From Cichorium intybus (lineage: Eukaryota; Streptophyta; Magnoliopsida; Asterales; Asteraceae), in the NCBI GenBank assembly GCA_023525715.1, contig CM042013.1:71162994-71226993 (forward strand): DNA of 64,000 nucleotides, read 5' to 3'. Made by a program: the position numbers and the translations under genes. Below the pieces are notes generated by a model. It searched no databases. It was given only the letters and a program-made list of their open reading frames with translations, and was not told the origin of the DNA. Positions 46,884 to 58,724 of the stretch are shown one piece after another; the stretch's first letter is position 1, and each line of letters begins with the position of its first letter.

Positions 46884-48457
46884 TGTAACACCCCAATTTC
46901 AACAAACCATTTATATTTCATAAAAGCATATTTTAAAAATTTAGGTTTAACAAAAACCATTGTATTTGTTCAAACATAATAGGGGTATTACATTTTCATA
47001 TCATACAACCATAAGTTTAAGGGAAAGAATTCAACCATACTCCAATACATGGAAGTTGTAACCAGCTCCACTCCTTCACACTCTAACATTTATTTTTAGT
47101 GCTTCAAACTATCTTACATCTTCGTACCTGAACCTGGAATACATGGCATAAAAAATACATGGCATAAAATAGAATACGTAAGACAAAAATGTCTCGTGAG
47201 TTACATGGTTTGAGACCCAAAACTTTATTACTTCATTTCAAAACATTTTAATAAACTTTCAATACATACTTTCTTAGTAAACAATTTCTGTAGTACTTTC
47301 TTTTGACTGGTATTCATTACTTGCGAAATTTTTATACTTAGGGCCTTAATCACCATAAGTGATACCCCAAGTCTCTACAGCTAGAAAGAACGTATCAATC
47401 TTCACTAGTAGAAGTTGCTTAGGCCATCTACTTCACGATGGGGTTTTGTCCCCAGTAGACCCCTTACCTAACCCGGGTAGGTGGGACATGGCATGGTCCC
47501 ATTAGAACATGACATGATTCCGTTAATAATATTGCTTGCTACAAATACCAGTCATAAAAACTACCTTTAGGTGGAACACGACATGGTTCCATTGCTTGAA
47601 ACATACTTACACATTTAAAAGCTATTTGCCAAAAGCTCATTTCTTTCTATAACTTTGTAGCTAAGTGCCACAACATATACTTTATTTCATATATTAAACA
47701 TATTTTCATTTTACTTCCAATTATGACAACTTACTTTCATACCAAAAGATTATTCACAAAACTAGTAATAAATTTCATATATGCAACTTTTGTATAAAAC
47801 ATTTCATTCTTACTTGCCATGTACCCCAAAATGGGTAAAATATCTCATGTACTCACCTTATAAGTCTTGGAAGGTTGACTAAGCGTTTCTTGGTTCTTTA
47901 CCCTTCCGATGATGCTCAATAACTTGACTTACACCTATATTTAATATATCGTACATTAACATTTATTCTAACTGACTCTATAACTCATTAGAGTCCTTAT
48001 TATACCATTATGGATCAAAACAAGTGTATAACTTTTAAATAACTAACTTTATTTAAGTCGTATTTTATACGTATTATGCTACAGTACTCTCGGGTGGTCG
48101 TATTTTCATTCCGACAATTTTCCACGAAGTTTCATACTATATTGGAGCTATTTTCAAAATTTGGGGTCAAACGGATAAGTCTAACCCCACGTTCCAAAAT
48201 CAAGCTTCACTTGGCAGAAAAATATAACTTCATGCTTCACTTGGCCACATGTAACTATATTTCTTACATTTTTAGTCCAAAAACTAAAAATATAACTTCA
48301 TAATAATTTCTGCATATGGTCAAATGACTAAATTACCCTTTTATAGTAAATTGACCAAATTACCCTCTCAAACATAATTTCTCGTACAAATACATATAAA
48401 GCTTTAAATTACACCCAACTTAATTTACATATCTATTTATTAGTTTGGGTCTTCACA
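46884..48457 (-). repeat. TE6 5' LTR, internally deleted
   Basis: 1,574 bp, colinear with the left LTR except for the loss of about 800 bp after GCTTCACTTGGCAGA (near 48220), replaced by about 25 bp of copied sequence, and a small duplication of AATACATGGCAT near 47155. The GC-rich patch and the promoter-proximal region seen in the left LTR are within the deletion. Confidence 0.93.
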
Positions 48458-48462
48458 CACGG

Positions 48463-49335
48463 GATGCCGGAGTCGATTGTTTCTGACCGCGACAAAGTTT
48501 TCTTGAGCCAATTCTGGCGGGAGCAATTTCGGTTACATGGGACCACACTAAAACACAGCACTGCTTACCATCCTCAAACAGATGGACAAACGGAGGTGGT
48601 CAACCGCTGTGTCGAGATGTACCTTCATTGTTTCGTGAATGACACATCCAAACGGTGGAGCATGTGGTTGGCTTGGGCTGAATACTGGTACAACACTTCG
48701 TTTCACACATCCACAAAAACTACCCCTTTCAAGATCCTTTATGGAAGGGACCCCCACATTTGTTGCACTACGGTCAAGCAAGACAGTGAGTTGATCATTA
48801 CCTTGACGAACGGGATAGAGTGCTACAGGAGTTGAAGGGTTATTTATTTCGAGCACAACAATTGATGAAAGCTCAATCCGATTTACACCGTCATGAGGTT
48901 ACATTTGACGTGGGTGATAGGGTGTTTCTGAAGCTCAAACCTTATCGCCAACAATCGGTAGCAAGAAGGAGAAATGAGAAACTTGCCCCACGTTATTTTG
49001 GGCCCTTCGAAAAACTGGCAAGAATCGGTAAAGTGGCATATAAGCTGAGGTTACCGGAAACAGCTCGCATACATGATGTTTTTCATGTATCTCAGTTGCG
49101 TAAAGCGATTGGCAATCGGGTAGCAGCTCCTCAGTTACCGGCGAGATTAACGGAAGAAATGGAAGTTGTGTTGGAACTAGGTCAGTTAGAGGGCGTTCGT
49201 AATGGTACTGGGGACAGGAAGTGTTAATTCGCTGGCTAGACCTACCAGAATATGAGGCTACATGGGAACCGTTTGAAGTTATCAATTGTCAATTTCCTGA
49301 TTTTCACCTTGAGGACAAGGTGCAAGTTTGGCGGG
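48463..49335 (+). pseudogene. TE5 pol, second part (integrase core end and chromodomain)
   Basis: Integrase resumes with MPESIVSDRDKVFLSQFW and YHPQTDGQTEVVNRC, giving the second and third catalytic acidic regions. A frameshift lies near 48800-48830, then VGDRVFLKLKPYRQQS and LPETARIHDVFHVSQL, another shift near 49200, and a chromodomain (VLIRWLDLPEYEATWEPFE, CQFPDFHLEDKV). Chromodomains steer integration toward marked chromatin (known for chromoviruses). Confidence 0.88.
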
Positions 49336-49342
49336 GGAGTAA

Positions 49343-49650
49343 TGATACGATTGGTCGATATGCCAGATTTACCAAAGGCGACACATAAGGCAACATGGTT
49401 AAAAATGGAAACTAGCAGCAGTAGCTTTTATTTTTGATTTTAATGCTTGTTTTATTAAGTAAATATATTTTCCTTTTTTAGAGTTGGTCTAGGGTTCCTT
49501 GTAGCAAGATACTTTAAATACGTTGCTCCATAGTTTATGGGGGATACTGAGAATTAATATTAGTCATTGACTTTTCTGGAGATTACCTGTTCTCGAACTC
49601 AGGCATTTTTTTTTGGCTCTAACCCTAGAGTCTGTTTTCCAGGCTTATCA
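49343..49650 (+). repeat. TE5 3' LTR
   Basis: 308 bp, TGATACGA to CTTATCA, preceded by the purine-rich GGCGGGGGAGTAA and followed by TSD AATTG. Confidence 0.94.
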
Positions 49651-49655
49651 AATTG

Positions 49656-50620
49656 TTGAATTGTAAAGGACTTACTCAACTACATGGAGAAGATCTAATG
49701 CATCTTGGGGCAGTTGAACGTCTATATATCCGTAATTGTGATGAACTGAGATACTTGTGGGAACGAGCATCAGAAGCATGCAAGAGTCTTGTGAGTTTAC
49801 AGAAGTTGGATGTATGGGATTGTAATAAGCTGGTAGCATCAGCCGAGAAAGAGGATAATTTTGGGATTAGCATGGAATCAATTAAGCGAGTGACGTTTAG
49901 GAATTGTAACACATTAGAGTATTACAATTGTCCAAATAGTGTTGAGAAGTTGGTGATCACTGGTTGTGATTCATTGACATCCTTGACCTTCTCAGCAGTG
50001 CAGGAGCACCCATCCTCTCCCACTGAATTGATAACAAGTGATTGTGATAAAATACAACCCATTCAAGCCAAACGTTTTGAACTTCTTCCCCTGTTTTTCC
50101 TAAAAGATCTTCGTATCATTAATTGCAAGAATCTAAAGTCAATTCCTCATGAGCATTTTCAAAGTCTCACTTCTTTGGAAGATATACAGATAAATGACTG
50201 TCCAAGTGTGGACGACTCCTTTCCTTGTTGGTCGTGGCCTCCTAATTTGAGGATGCTAAGTATAGGAGGCTTAAAGAAGCCCATGTCAGAGTGGGGCCCG
50301 CAGAATTTTCCATTCTCACTAGTTGACCTATACTTAAATGGGGAAAATTCAGGAGTGGTTTCATTTGCAGTGGCCGATGAGGCGAGGAATACTACTCCAT
50401 CATCATCTTTTCTTCTTCCCCCATCTCTGGTTTCTCTAATGCTCTATGGTTTTAAGGATGTGGAATCATTTTCAGAGGTCTTACCACACCTCCCCTGCCT
50501 TAAAACACTTGTAATTCGGTCATGCCCAAAGATTAGAGAACTTAAGACAACTTTCAACCCATCAAGTTTGATCACAATAAGTGTGTTCCGAGAGAAAAGG
50601 TATGTCGTCTCCTTAAAAGC
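49656..50620 (+). pseudogene. CNL segment 4: C-terminal LRRs
   Basis: Open frame of degenerate LRRs after TE5: LLNCKGLTQLHGEDLMHLGA, RNCDELRYLWERASEACKSL, SLTSLTFSAVQEHPSSPTEL, FLKDLRIINCKNLKSIPHEH and a tail matching the first paralog (SGVVSFAVA, PHLPCLKTLVI). Unlike that paralog, there is no stop before the conserved donor-like AAAG|GTATGT (GT at 50600-50601); the frame runs on to about 50696 if unspliced. The natural end therefore probably lies in a following exon or the stop has mutated. This is the only segment of the gene without internal breaks. Confidence 0.88.
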
Positions 50621-53600
50621 CTGGTCATTAATTTTAATAATATTATTACAATTCGTATTTAAGAAATGTTCGGTTTCTATATTTTTTTCTATTTAACAAT
50701 TAGCACAACATATTAGCAACATCATTTTTAAGCTTATTTTGTTTGCTGATAAGTTTATTTAAATATTTAACTAACAATCAAAACTTGTACCAAAAGAAGA
50801 AAACTGTAAGCACAGTAGTTAGAATAGCTTTTTGGTCTCTGTAGAACTTTTGCCATTAAGTTACTATGTTTCCATTTGAGGAAGGATTGGAAGAATACTT
50901 GTATCTTATTATTATATAGGTTGTAACTGTGTTATTTCATCTGCTTTGTGGTTATAACACAGGTGTGTTTTCTTTTTCGTTGTTTTTTGTTTTTGTTGAT
51001 GTTGGTTGCTAATAGCCTTATTCATTGTTGAAAGAATTACTAGAAAACATAATGAAATTGTGTACAATTTGGACTTCAATCTAGAAACTTTGATCATTTA
51101 TTTATGGCAAACCCATTGTCATTAAGATATTGATTTATAATTTTTCTACACATTCTAAACTTCTGCTATTATTTTTGTAACGTATTTGTTCTCATTAGTG
51201 ATTACATGAAGAGGTTGTTTTATGAAATCATATTAAAATATCCAGTATTATGTGATCTTAATCTTCCTATGTTTCTATAAATGAGTTCTATTCTAAGGAA
51301 GTTGCTCAATTTCTATAGGTGAATCTGTAAAATATTCCTGATGAGATTGCAAAGATGGAGCAGTTATGGGAGTTTTATGGGTAGAAGACGCATCTGATAT
51401 CATAGTCCATAGGATGGAGAGACAACCAAGGATATGAGTAAATACCAAATATAATTTTTCAAAATTTGGGATAAATGGTGGATGAATCGTGTATTGGTTC
51501 ATCGTTTGTACTTATAAGCAGTAAATATCAACATACAATCTCGTTTGGTAAATTTGGTTAGGGTTTTATTTGTAAATGGGCTGTTTTGAATTGCATTGCA
51601 CACAAAATGGTTATCTTTATATAAAAATAATTTTGCAATGATTAAAAACTACCAACCGATGGTATAAAGTGTTGCAAGATATTTTACACTTTTCTTTCTT
51701 GCCTGGCATCTCAAGTAGAATTACGTATTACCACTCAGCCGCAAATATAAAGAATCGATCTAAAGCGGGATAATTACAATCAAAATTAGGATAATGAGTA
51801 TTAAACTACTTCAAATAATCAGTATTAAACTACTTCAAATAATTGATCGGTGAAAAGTTTACTAATTGGTACTCTGAAAGAACAGTTTGCAAATTGGTGC
51901 TAAAGGAGCAAAATTACCATCTATTGATTTTTTATTACCTTGTTTAAAGTGAACCTTGTGTATGAATTTGTGTAATTTTTGTTGTTTTTCTTGGCTGTGT
52001 GAATAGAGCTTCATTTACAGTTTTCCGGCTTTTTTCGAGGTTCAAAAAGGCTTGAATTATTGTTTCTCCGTTCAGGTTTTCTTCATTTATTGTTCCATTT
52101 CATCTATGCGGTGTGATTTCTGGCTTCTGTTATATTTTTATATTTCTTTCTTTTCTTTTTCTTCCTTTCTATTGAAAAGGAGTCCACTTTCTTCGCACCA
52201 CCGCACCATGAATAGTGGTTAAAATGCTATTTTTGTGTTGTGATTCTTCTTACATGATGAGATTTTTTTCATTCGCTCGAGATAAACTATAATGGTTTGT
52301 TTGTGATTGGACTATTTGGTTATGAGGGTGTGGGGAGGTATTACCATTGAAAATGTTAATCTCACCTACATGAAATACCTGGAGTTTTTGTGATCTTGTG
52401 AAGAAGGAAACAAGAACAATGTGCTATTTTGTATATTATGTTGTTCTGGGTAAAAATTTACTTAATGAATTTAAGATACTTAAATGTGATGTTGATTTAA
52501 AAGATTTTGTTAGTTATGGAGTTAGAAGCAGGGGTATAACTTCTATATTCTCGACCACTTTGATGAAGATCTAACCAAGTTTCTTGGAGAGGTAGAACAG
52601 AACTGTTGGTTGAACATGGCACGGATGAGAATGAAAATGGCCAAATAACAAACAACATAGAAATAAAATAACAATGATTATAATAGCTTTAAATTTTATA
52701 AAGAAAACAGAAACAAGAAAATCCACATATCTGCCATGCATCAAAGAAATTGTAATTTGAAGAAATTGAGTTCTGTCACTCATGCTTTGGTTGGCAGGTG
52801 ATGGAAGCCATTTACTTGTGAATTGGTATGGTTAAAAGGGTATATAAGTACTTTTAACAAGGCTTATGGCGTTCACTTGTACATTCCAGGATGGAATGTT
52901 GGAATCCATTGGTCAAAGGATTTCGCAAATTACAACATAACTTAATTTGTTACTCTTTTGCAAACAAATGCGGGATTGGAATGGAATTAAATTCCAATTC
53001 TAGCCAAATCTCATGGAATCCACAAACTTAATGCTTACTTACAGCTATATGTCGTGGCACATGTTGAAAAATCTAGTCAGAGGACATCGATAAGAGCGAA
53101 GGGATACTATTTTTTTTTCTTTTTAGATATATTATTGAACTATTATTTTTTGTATTATTATAATAAAGTTTGGTGGCTAAAACACTAAAAAGTACCAGTT
53201 CAGTGACTAAATTGATAAAATGGAAGCGTACATAATTTTTTTGTTTTTCGCCCTCTTATCAAAATCGGGTAACTGAAAAGATGTGTTTTTAGACACTCAA
53301 AAGGGTATAATGGTTTGTTTAATCACTACAGAGAAAATAGTTAAGTGGCTAAATTGATATAACAGTAAAAGTACGTTGTGATTTTCTGCGTTTCATCTCT
53401 ATAGCAGCTTAAACTCTTAGTAAAATTACACAAAGACCTGTTAAAAAAACTTTAAAATTCACCATTGTAGTCGTTTGTTTTATAAAAAAGGTGTGCCTCA
53501 TAGTACATCAAAATAACCACTCAAATTTTTACTTGAACAGCCTAATTCAATAGTTCAATTTAGAAAACAGTGATAGAAAAGAAGGGATGAGATTTGAGTT

Positions 53601-54905
53601 TATTACAAGAAATAGCAACTTACTTTACGGATTGTGTACTGTAGTTGCTTACTTCCACTCTTTCTTATCACAACATTGTACATTGACAAATCCACCGATT
53701 ATAAAAATGTCATTCAGTTAAAACATTTTTCACTGCTATAATTTGGTAAATTTCAAAGTATATTGTCATAAAAAGAAAAATTATACACAATGCTATAATG
53801 ATGTAAACCTTTTGAAGTACAATGCCTTGAATAAAAAAATGGAACTACAATATTTTAAGGGAAATAAAATGGAAGTAGGATATTGTGATACATAAATTAA
53901 TCGGCACTCTTGAATATCAGTTTGCAAGTTGGTGCTAATTATGGAGCAAAGTTACCATCTATTGATATTCGATTACCTTGTGTAAAGTGAACCTCATGTA
54001 TGAATTTGTGTTAGATATGTGTAATTTTTGTAGTTTTTCATGACTCTCTAAACAGAAAACCATGAGTAGGGATTAACACAAACCATTGACTTCAATTTAC
54101 AATAAGTTCATATGGCTTGGTTCAAGAAGACATACATTTACTACACGTATATAGTTCGTATAAAATATACGAACTATATGCTTGTTATCCAAAACAGCAT
54201 GACTATTGCTTGCATTTAACCCCATTTTTAAATATAAATCTAAACCACCTTCAATAAATTAAACATCATAAACTGCAATTATATTCAAAAATCAACAATT
54301 TACAAAACATATTACCTTAGAAACAAAAACAAAAGTTCAAAAATTAAACTTCAAAAATCTCTTTGTGATTTGAGTTTGAGAAACCTGAAAGAAAAATGTG
54401 TAATGTTTGAGAACTGAAATCTGAAATCTGTTTTCCAAATAATCAAATCGATTTTAGAACTAATCGTGAGTAATGTACCCAGAAAAAGAACCGAAGTTTG
54501 AAGGAGTGAATGAGTGAATTCAGAAACATGGAACCGTGAATCCATTATTGAGATTTGAGAAGCAAAGCGATGAAGTCTGAAGATGATTGTCTGATAATGA
54601 AGCCGTGAGTGAAAAACAAGAAATTAAAAATCTCTTGTCGAGAGATTAAATTGAAGGATTCGTTCTTGAAGGTCGAAGAATGTAGGAACGACAAATTGAT
54701 TTTGAATAGACAATTCCGGAGTCACTAGGCATCGATTGTGGTTTCTATGCGAGTCGATTCGTGAAACGTGTAATCTCTGTATCTGATTTCCCGCTTGCTT
54801 TCCCTCTCGATTACATCTTTAACGCCTTAACCTAGTTTGTATTTTGGTTGGGCTAAAATGGTGTTGGGCAGAAATTACTTGGACCCCCAAGAAACATAAA
54901 TTAAA
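50621..54905. other. 3' flank of the second CNL, duplicated cluster sequence
   Basis: AT-rich DNA with no gene that I can support. Blocks at about 51690-51990 and 53935-54150 match 1130-1540 in the first paralog's flank; the 53935-54150 block is the closer match. The GAAATAGCAAC motif appears near 53608. Sequence from 54350 to 54840 has no recognisable coding content. Confidence 0.6.
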
Positions 54906-55181
54906 TCTACTATACCTAATAAATAAAAATAACTTTTGCCACATGTCATCTCCTCCTTCATTTGGCCACATGTTATTTTCTTGTATTTTTGATTTTATTA
55001 AAAATAATTTTTGTTTAATGGTTATGTTTAAAAATTCCTTTAATCTACTATACCTAATAAATAAAAATAACTTTTGCCACATGTCATCTCCTCCTTCATT
55101 TGGCCACATGTTATTTTCTTGTATTTTTTATTTTATTAAAAATAATTTTTGTTTAATGGTTATGTTTAAAAATTCCTTTAA
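54906..55181 (+). repeat. 138-bp tandem duplication of the Helitron 5' terminus
   Basis: Copies 54906-55043 and 55044-55181, each starting TCTACTATACC, differ at about one base. Both start with the TC dinucleotide preceded by T or A in an AA(A/-)T context, so either could act as a 5' end. Confidence 0.92.
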
Positions 55182-57689
55182 TTTCGGTATTATTCAATTT
55201 TTGAATATCGTTTCCTTGGTCTTTGCCTTCTCTTTCTCTTTCTCTTCTCTCTGCCAGTCTACCCTCTTACTCTCTTTCTCTTAATCCTTCTTCACTTCTG
55301 CCGCCTGCCGATTGAAAGCTAAGGTTTCCAGGTATGGGCAAAATACCACCAAAGTAAATCTAACAAATTTATATGCGATTTCCATTATCTATTGAGGCAA
55401 CTGGAATTGTGGAAGCAATAAGATGGACGCCTGTTGTTATTCCTACTGTTATCGATTGATTATGGTCGACGCTGATGACGATTCATAATCATTCCCCATA
55501 CATTGTCCTCAAACCCTAATCCAGCTTTTCTCTTAAACGCCAAACCCCCCGGTGCCTACAAACTTGCAGATCTAATCGTATTCATCTAAAAAAATTGTCA
55601 TCGAGTGGTAAAATGTTGAAAGAACCGGTAACATATGAATTTCTTACTGTAATGAACTTCATAATTTTTGTTTTTAATTTAATAGTTTTCTCCATCTATA
55701 TGATTCCATCACTTGCTTTTGTTGTTATTCCATCCACCTCTGCCACATCTCTCCAAAATCGGAGGTTGAGATTCAAAAAAGTTGTTAGAAATTTTAATTA
55801 AGCAACATCAGTATATTCTCATGTGAGTGTTCTTTCATTATTGTTCTACAGGAGGAGGTATAGAAGTCATAGGAGGAGACGAAGCCTATCAAATTAAGAA
55901 GCAAAACTAGCATTGGGAGATGAGAAAAATAGAGAGGAGTTGAAAGGTATTTTCAAATTGTTTCATGATTTTTTGATTAACAATCTTTTGGGGCTTGATT
56001 TCTGTATTAATTTCTTCATTTATTTTCTGGAGATAAATTTCTCAGAACACATGATTACACTCATTTTAAGAGGATGAATTTTGGTCTAATTCAAGTTTTC
56101 TTTTGACTAATTAGTTCTTATCACCTGATGAGGATCACGACAGATCCAAAAACATCAGCAAACACTTCTCATAATATTTGTCATGTTTATTTGATTTTGA
56201 TGTAATTCTTGCACTCTTAGTACCCTACGTTTACTTTATTTTTTCTAACGTACTCTTTGGTATTTCTAAGTAAATGTCTAATTGAATTGTGTCTCTGTTC
56301 ACCCTTCTTTGTACTTAAATTTTTACTCAGGAGTAGTTGGAGAAGAACATTCATGAACCCATCCTCTAAGTGAACCATAATCGAAAAATCGCCACAAAAG
56401 GTATTTTGTTAATATTATTTTTCTTTCTTCCAGACTAGGTTTTGTACAATTTTTTACTATTATCTTTGCTTATCTTTTTTCCGTTATGTGGCTATCTGCC
56501 GTGTTATTTCGTTTTCTAATTGTTAGGTTAGTTCCTCAATTATCCATACCTTTTTCTTTTGTTTAAACATCAAGTGGTTCTAGCTTCCAATCTCAAGACC
56601 GACACTGTTATTGTTGTCATAAAATTACATATTGAAGCTTAATAGTACAGATGTATATTACAGTATGTTCTAATATATTTCAAGCATGTTATCTCAAGTT
56701 TTTTATATTTAAAGATAATATATAATAAGACAAACAGACTACTAAATTTTGAAACTATCAAAAAATCAATCTAAGTATCAATTTAGATTTGTTTATATAA
56801 AAAAGACAAAAATACCCTTGACTTAAAATATATTTAGTGGTAATTGAGATCACTTCTTTTAGCTTTAGATCCTCTCTTTATTGATATTATTGGTTCAATG
56901 TTTCAGGCGAGATGCTTCTTCCAACAACTTATATCAGGCGTTCACTACTCTGCCATTTCATGGTAAAAAAAAGTAGCAGTTTTAATATGGTTGTTCTTTT
57001 TCCACATTAAGTTTTGTTCTTTTTTTCACAAGAATCATCCGAGTTCCACAAAAATCATTTTCCATGGAACTGACAGGTATGCTTTTCTTTTTTCATATCT
57101 CACATATATGATGGTTTGATCCGATTACATTGATTTGGAAATCTGTTGGTTACTTGATTGATGACAGATTGATGGTTGTAATGTGCCTTCGAGTTATTAC
57201 TAATTTGGTAGATTTTTATATAGTTAATATGTAGTATCTGTTATAAGTCTATTTATTTCAAGCATCTTAATTTAAAACCATGTAATAATACTACTTTTGA
57301 GATGTAAATGTACAATCATTGCTTATGGTGCTATAATTAGGTACAATGCCTTAATAAGAAAAAACTCAAACCATGTGTCCATTTTTTAAACCCTCTTCTC
57401 TCTTTGACATGTGTACTCTGACGGTTTCTTAAACTTCATAATGAGCAGAAAAATCTCCGATTCCCGTTTGAGATTCTCAATACCGTGATCCTTCGATTTA
57501 GCATTTCCATTTTGATAATCGAATCATATGTATATCTATGTTTGATGTTCGATTCAGGTGGTCTTTCGAAAACTGAGCATTGATAATGAGAACAAACCGT
57601 GTACTAATGATCTTCTGTCTTTTGTTTCTGATAAACTTATACAAATTTATTTTCTTTTTTATGCTTAACTCAAACACGTTCATAATCGT

Positions 57690-58032
57690 GTTATTGAAGC
57701 ACAAGTCATATCTGGAACTAATATTGGAAATCGCTCATTTATTTCAAGAATGAGTTTGACGCCTACAAACAAAAGATTCCTTTCAAGTTTCAAAGAAGAC
57801 AATTTCCACTTGTTGTATGTTTTGCAATTACCATAAATAAAAGTCAATACAATCGTTATCCAATGTTGGTTTGTTTTTAAAAGAACCAGTTTTCACACAT
57901 GGTCAGCTCTATGTTGCATTATCCAGAGTTAAAAGTAAACAAAGACTTAAACTACTGATTTTAGATAAAGAGGGTAAAATTACAAATAGGACATCAAATG
58001 TTGTATACAAAGAAGTATTTCGAGCATTTTGA
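57690..58032 (+). pseudogene. Helitron PIF1-type helicase C-terminus (fragment)
   Basis: Two frames show conserved end-of-helicase motifs: FISRMSLTPTNKRFPFKFQ with RRQFPLVVCFAITINKSQ (near 57740-57850), then, after a frameshift near 57850, FLKEPVFTHGQLYVALSRV and KSKQRLKLLILDKEG, ending at TGA near 58030. These are helicase motifs V and VI of plant Helitron RepHel proteins. The family enzyme unwinds DNA 5' to 3'. The Rep nuclease and the helicase N-terminus are not recognisable upstream. Confidence 0.85.
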
Positions 58033-58287
58033 ATTATTATTACGTCTTTCATTTTCAGCATTATTTTTTTATTACTTTTGGTACTTATTCTTCATTTTAA
58101 TCATATTTTATTTGAACATAGCGTTCGTAATTCCTATATAAAACCAGCAAAATTTATCATATAATATAAAATATCAAAATAAACAAAATTCACAAATGAC
58201 AAATTTATCATCTGCAATATTGATATTTTTCATATAATTTTATATATTTTTTAATCAACCCGTGTATTACACGGGTTTCTAACCTAG

Positions 58288-58724
58288 TTTTTATATATAT
58301 ACAAACTATATAGCCCAAGAATTTTGGGCCCTCTAGAGACATAGGTGATAGGCCCTGGATGGTGGCCCGGGTCGCCCACCGTCTGGGCCAGGCCTAAGTG
58401 GAATTAAGAATATGTCTGGTTTCCAACTCTAATTTCATCTAGAAATCATATTCATAGGTTTGTCTGGTTTCCAACCTTGATTTTGGGCCCTCTAGAGACA
58501 AATTTTGGTTGTGCGTTACCAACCAGTTTCGACTTGGAATGCAAAATGGAGATGACTACCGCGGTCACGGCCAACTCCCCACCAAATAGTCAAATATGAA
58601 CAAGGAAGTGATGCATTTCAAAGGGTTCGTAAAAAATTTGACGAATCAATGGGCTAGCGGGATGACGATTTTGAAACGTGTTAGCTACATGTTCCAAAAT
58701 GTTTGAGCAAAATCGTTCAAATAT
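58288..58724. other. Non-coding stretch with short direct repeats
   Basis: Contains two copies of ATTTTGGGCCCTCTAGAGAC (about 58321 and 58483) and two of GTCTGGTTTCCAAC (about 58415 and 58461). From about 58615 it grades into degraded coding sequence in the style of the ORF at 58725 (RVRKKFDESMG, then a stop). Confidence 0.5.

Larger units (their letters stand above)
39503..48457 (-). mobile_element. TE6: Ty3/gypsy chromovirus (Tekay-like), minus strand, inserted in TE5
   Basis: Left (3') LTR 39503-41877 and right (5') LTR 46884-48457 begin TGTAACACCCC and end GGGTCTTCACA. TSD CACGG is at 39498-39502 and 48458-48462; removing the element restores VVRLHG|MPESIVSDRD in TE5 integrase. The minus-strand PBS lies at 46868-46880. 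Gag-pol runs from 46293 to 41893. The right LTR is about 800 bp shorter because of an internal deletion with filler DNA near 48221-48245. Stops and frameshifts in pol make it non-autonomous. Confidence 0.95.
35628..49650 (+). mobile_element. TE5: short-LTR Ty3/gypsy chromovirus (Reina-like), split by TE6
   Basis: LTRs 35628-35935 and 49343-49650 are both 308 bp (TGATACG...TTATCA). TSD AATTG is at 35623-35627 and 49651-49655. The PBS is at 35938-35950 and a purine-rich GGCGGGGGAG tract lies before 49343. Gag-pol is on the plus strand and ends in a chromodomain that runs almost to the 3' LTR. Short LTRs, the CFRCDGKFGPGHRC knuckle and the FHLEDKV end suggest the Reina clade (inference). TE6 splits its integrase. 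Stops, frameshifts and an RT active-site change make it dead. Confidence 0.94.
2875..50620 (+). pseudogene. CNL resistance-gene pseudogene split by three LTR retrotransposons
   Basis: Four segments (2875-3915, 14606-15847, 35136-35627 and 49656-50620) join into one CC-NB-ARC-LRR gene of about 3.74 kb, the usual CNL size. Removing each element plus one TSD copy restores the frame: ALGDK|NFHNH across TE1, VFGDS|RDEMIE across TE2 and LVELEL|LNCKG across TE5. CNLs are cytoplasmic NLR receptors that detect pathogen effectors and trigger defence. This copy has no in-frame ATG at the expected N-terminus, several frameshifts and several in-frame stops besides the insertions, so it cannot make a full receptor. 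Its domains in order are Rx-type coiled coil, P-loop, kinase-2, RNBS-B, GLPL-like, MHD and LRRs. Transcripts from segments are possible but nothing in the sequence requires them. Confidence 0.9.
54906..58287 (+). mobile_element. Decayed Helitron with duplicated 5' end
   Basis: The 5' end is TCTACTATACC at 54906 (base before it is A) and the 3' end is CTAG at 58284-58287 (base after it is T), so insertion was between A and T as Helitrons require. A perfect 8-bp hairpin (AACCCGTG-TATTA-CACGGGTT, 58257-58277) lies seven bases before... CTAG, the hallmark Helitron terminator. Near 57690-58030 the plus strand encodes a broken PIF1-type helicase end. No TSD is expected or seen. The rest (55180-57650) has no clear coding content. 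Helitrons move by rolling-circle replication in the nucleus; this copy is dead. Confidence 0.9.

Noticed and set aside
35628..49650. Possibility that RT/integrase sequences come from an integrated pararetrovirus
   Set aside because: LTRs, TSDs, initiator-Met PBS, integrase and chromodomains identify LTR retrotransposons; no movement or coat protein was seen.
55595..55801. 68-codon ORF with a hydrophobic segment inside the Helitron
   Set aside because: No recognisable family, AT-rich, and no homologous frame in a second copy; insufficient to call a gene.
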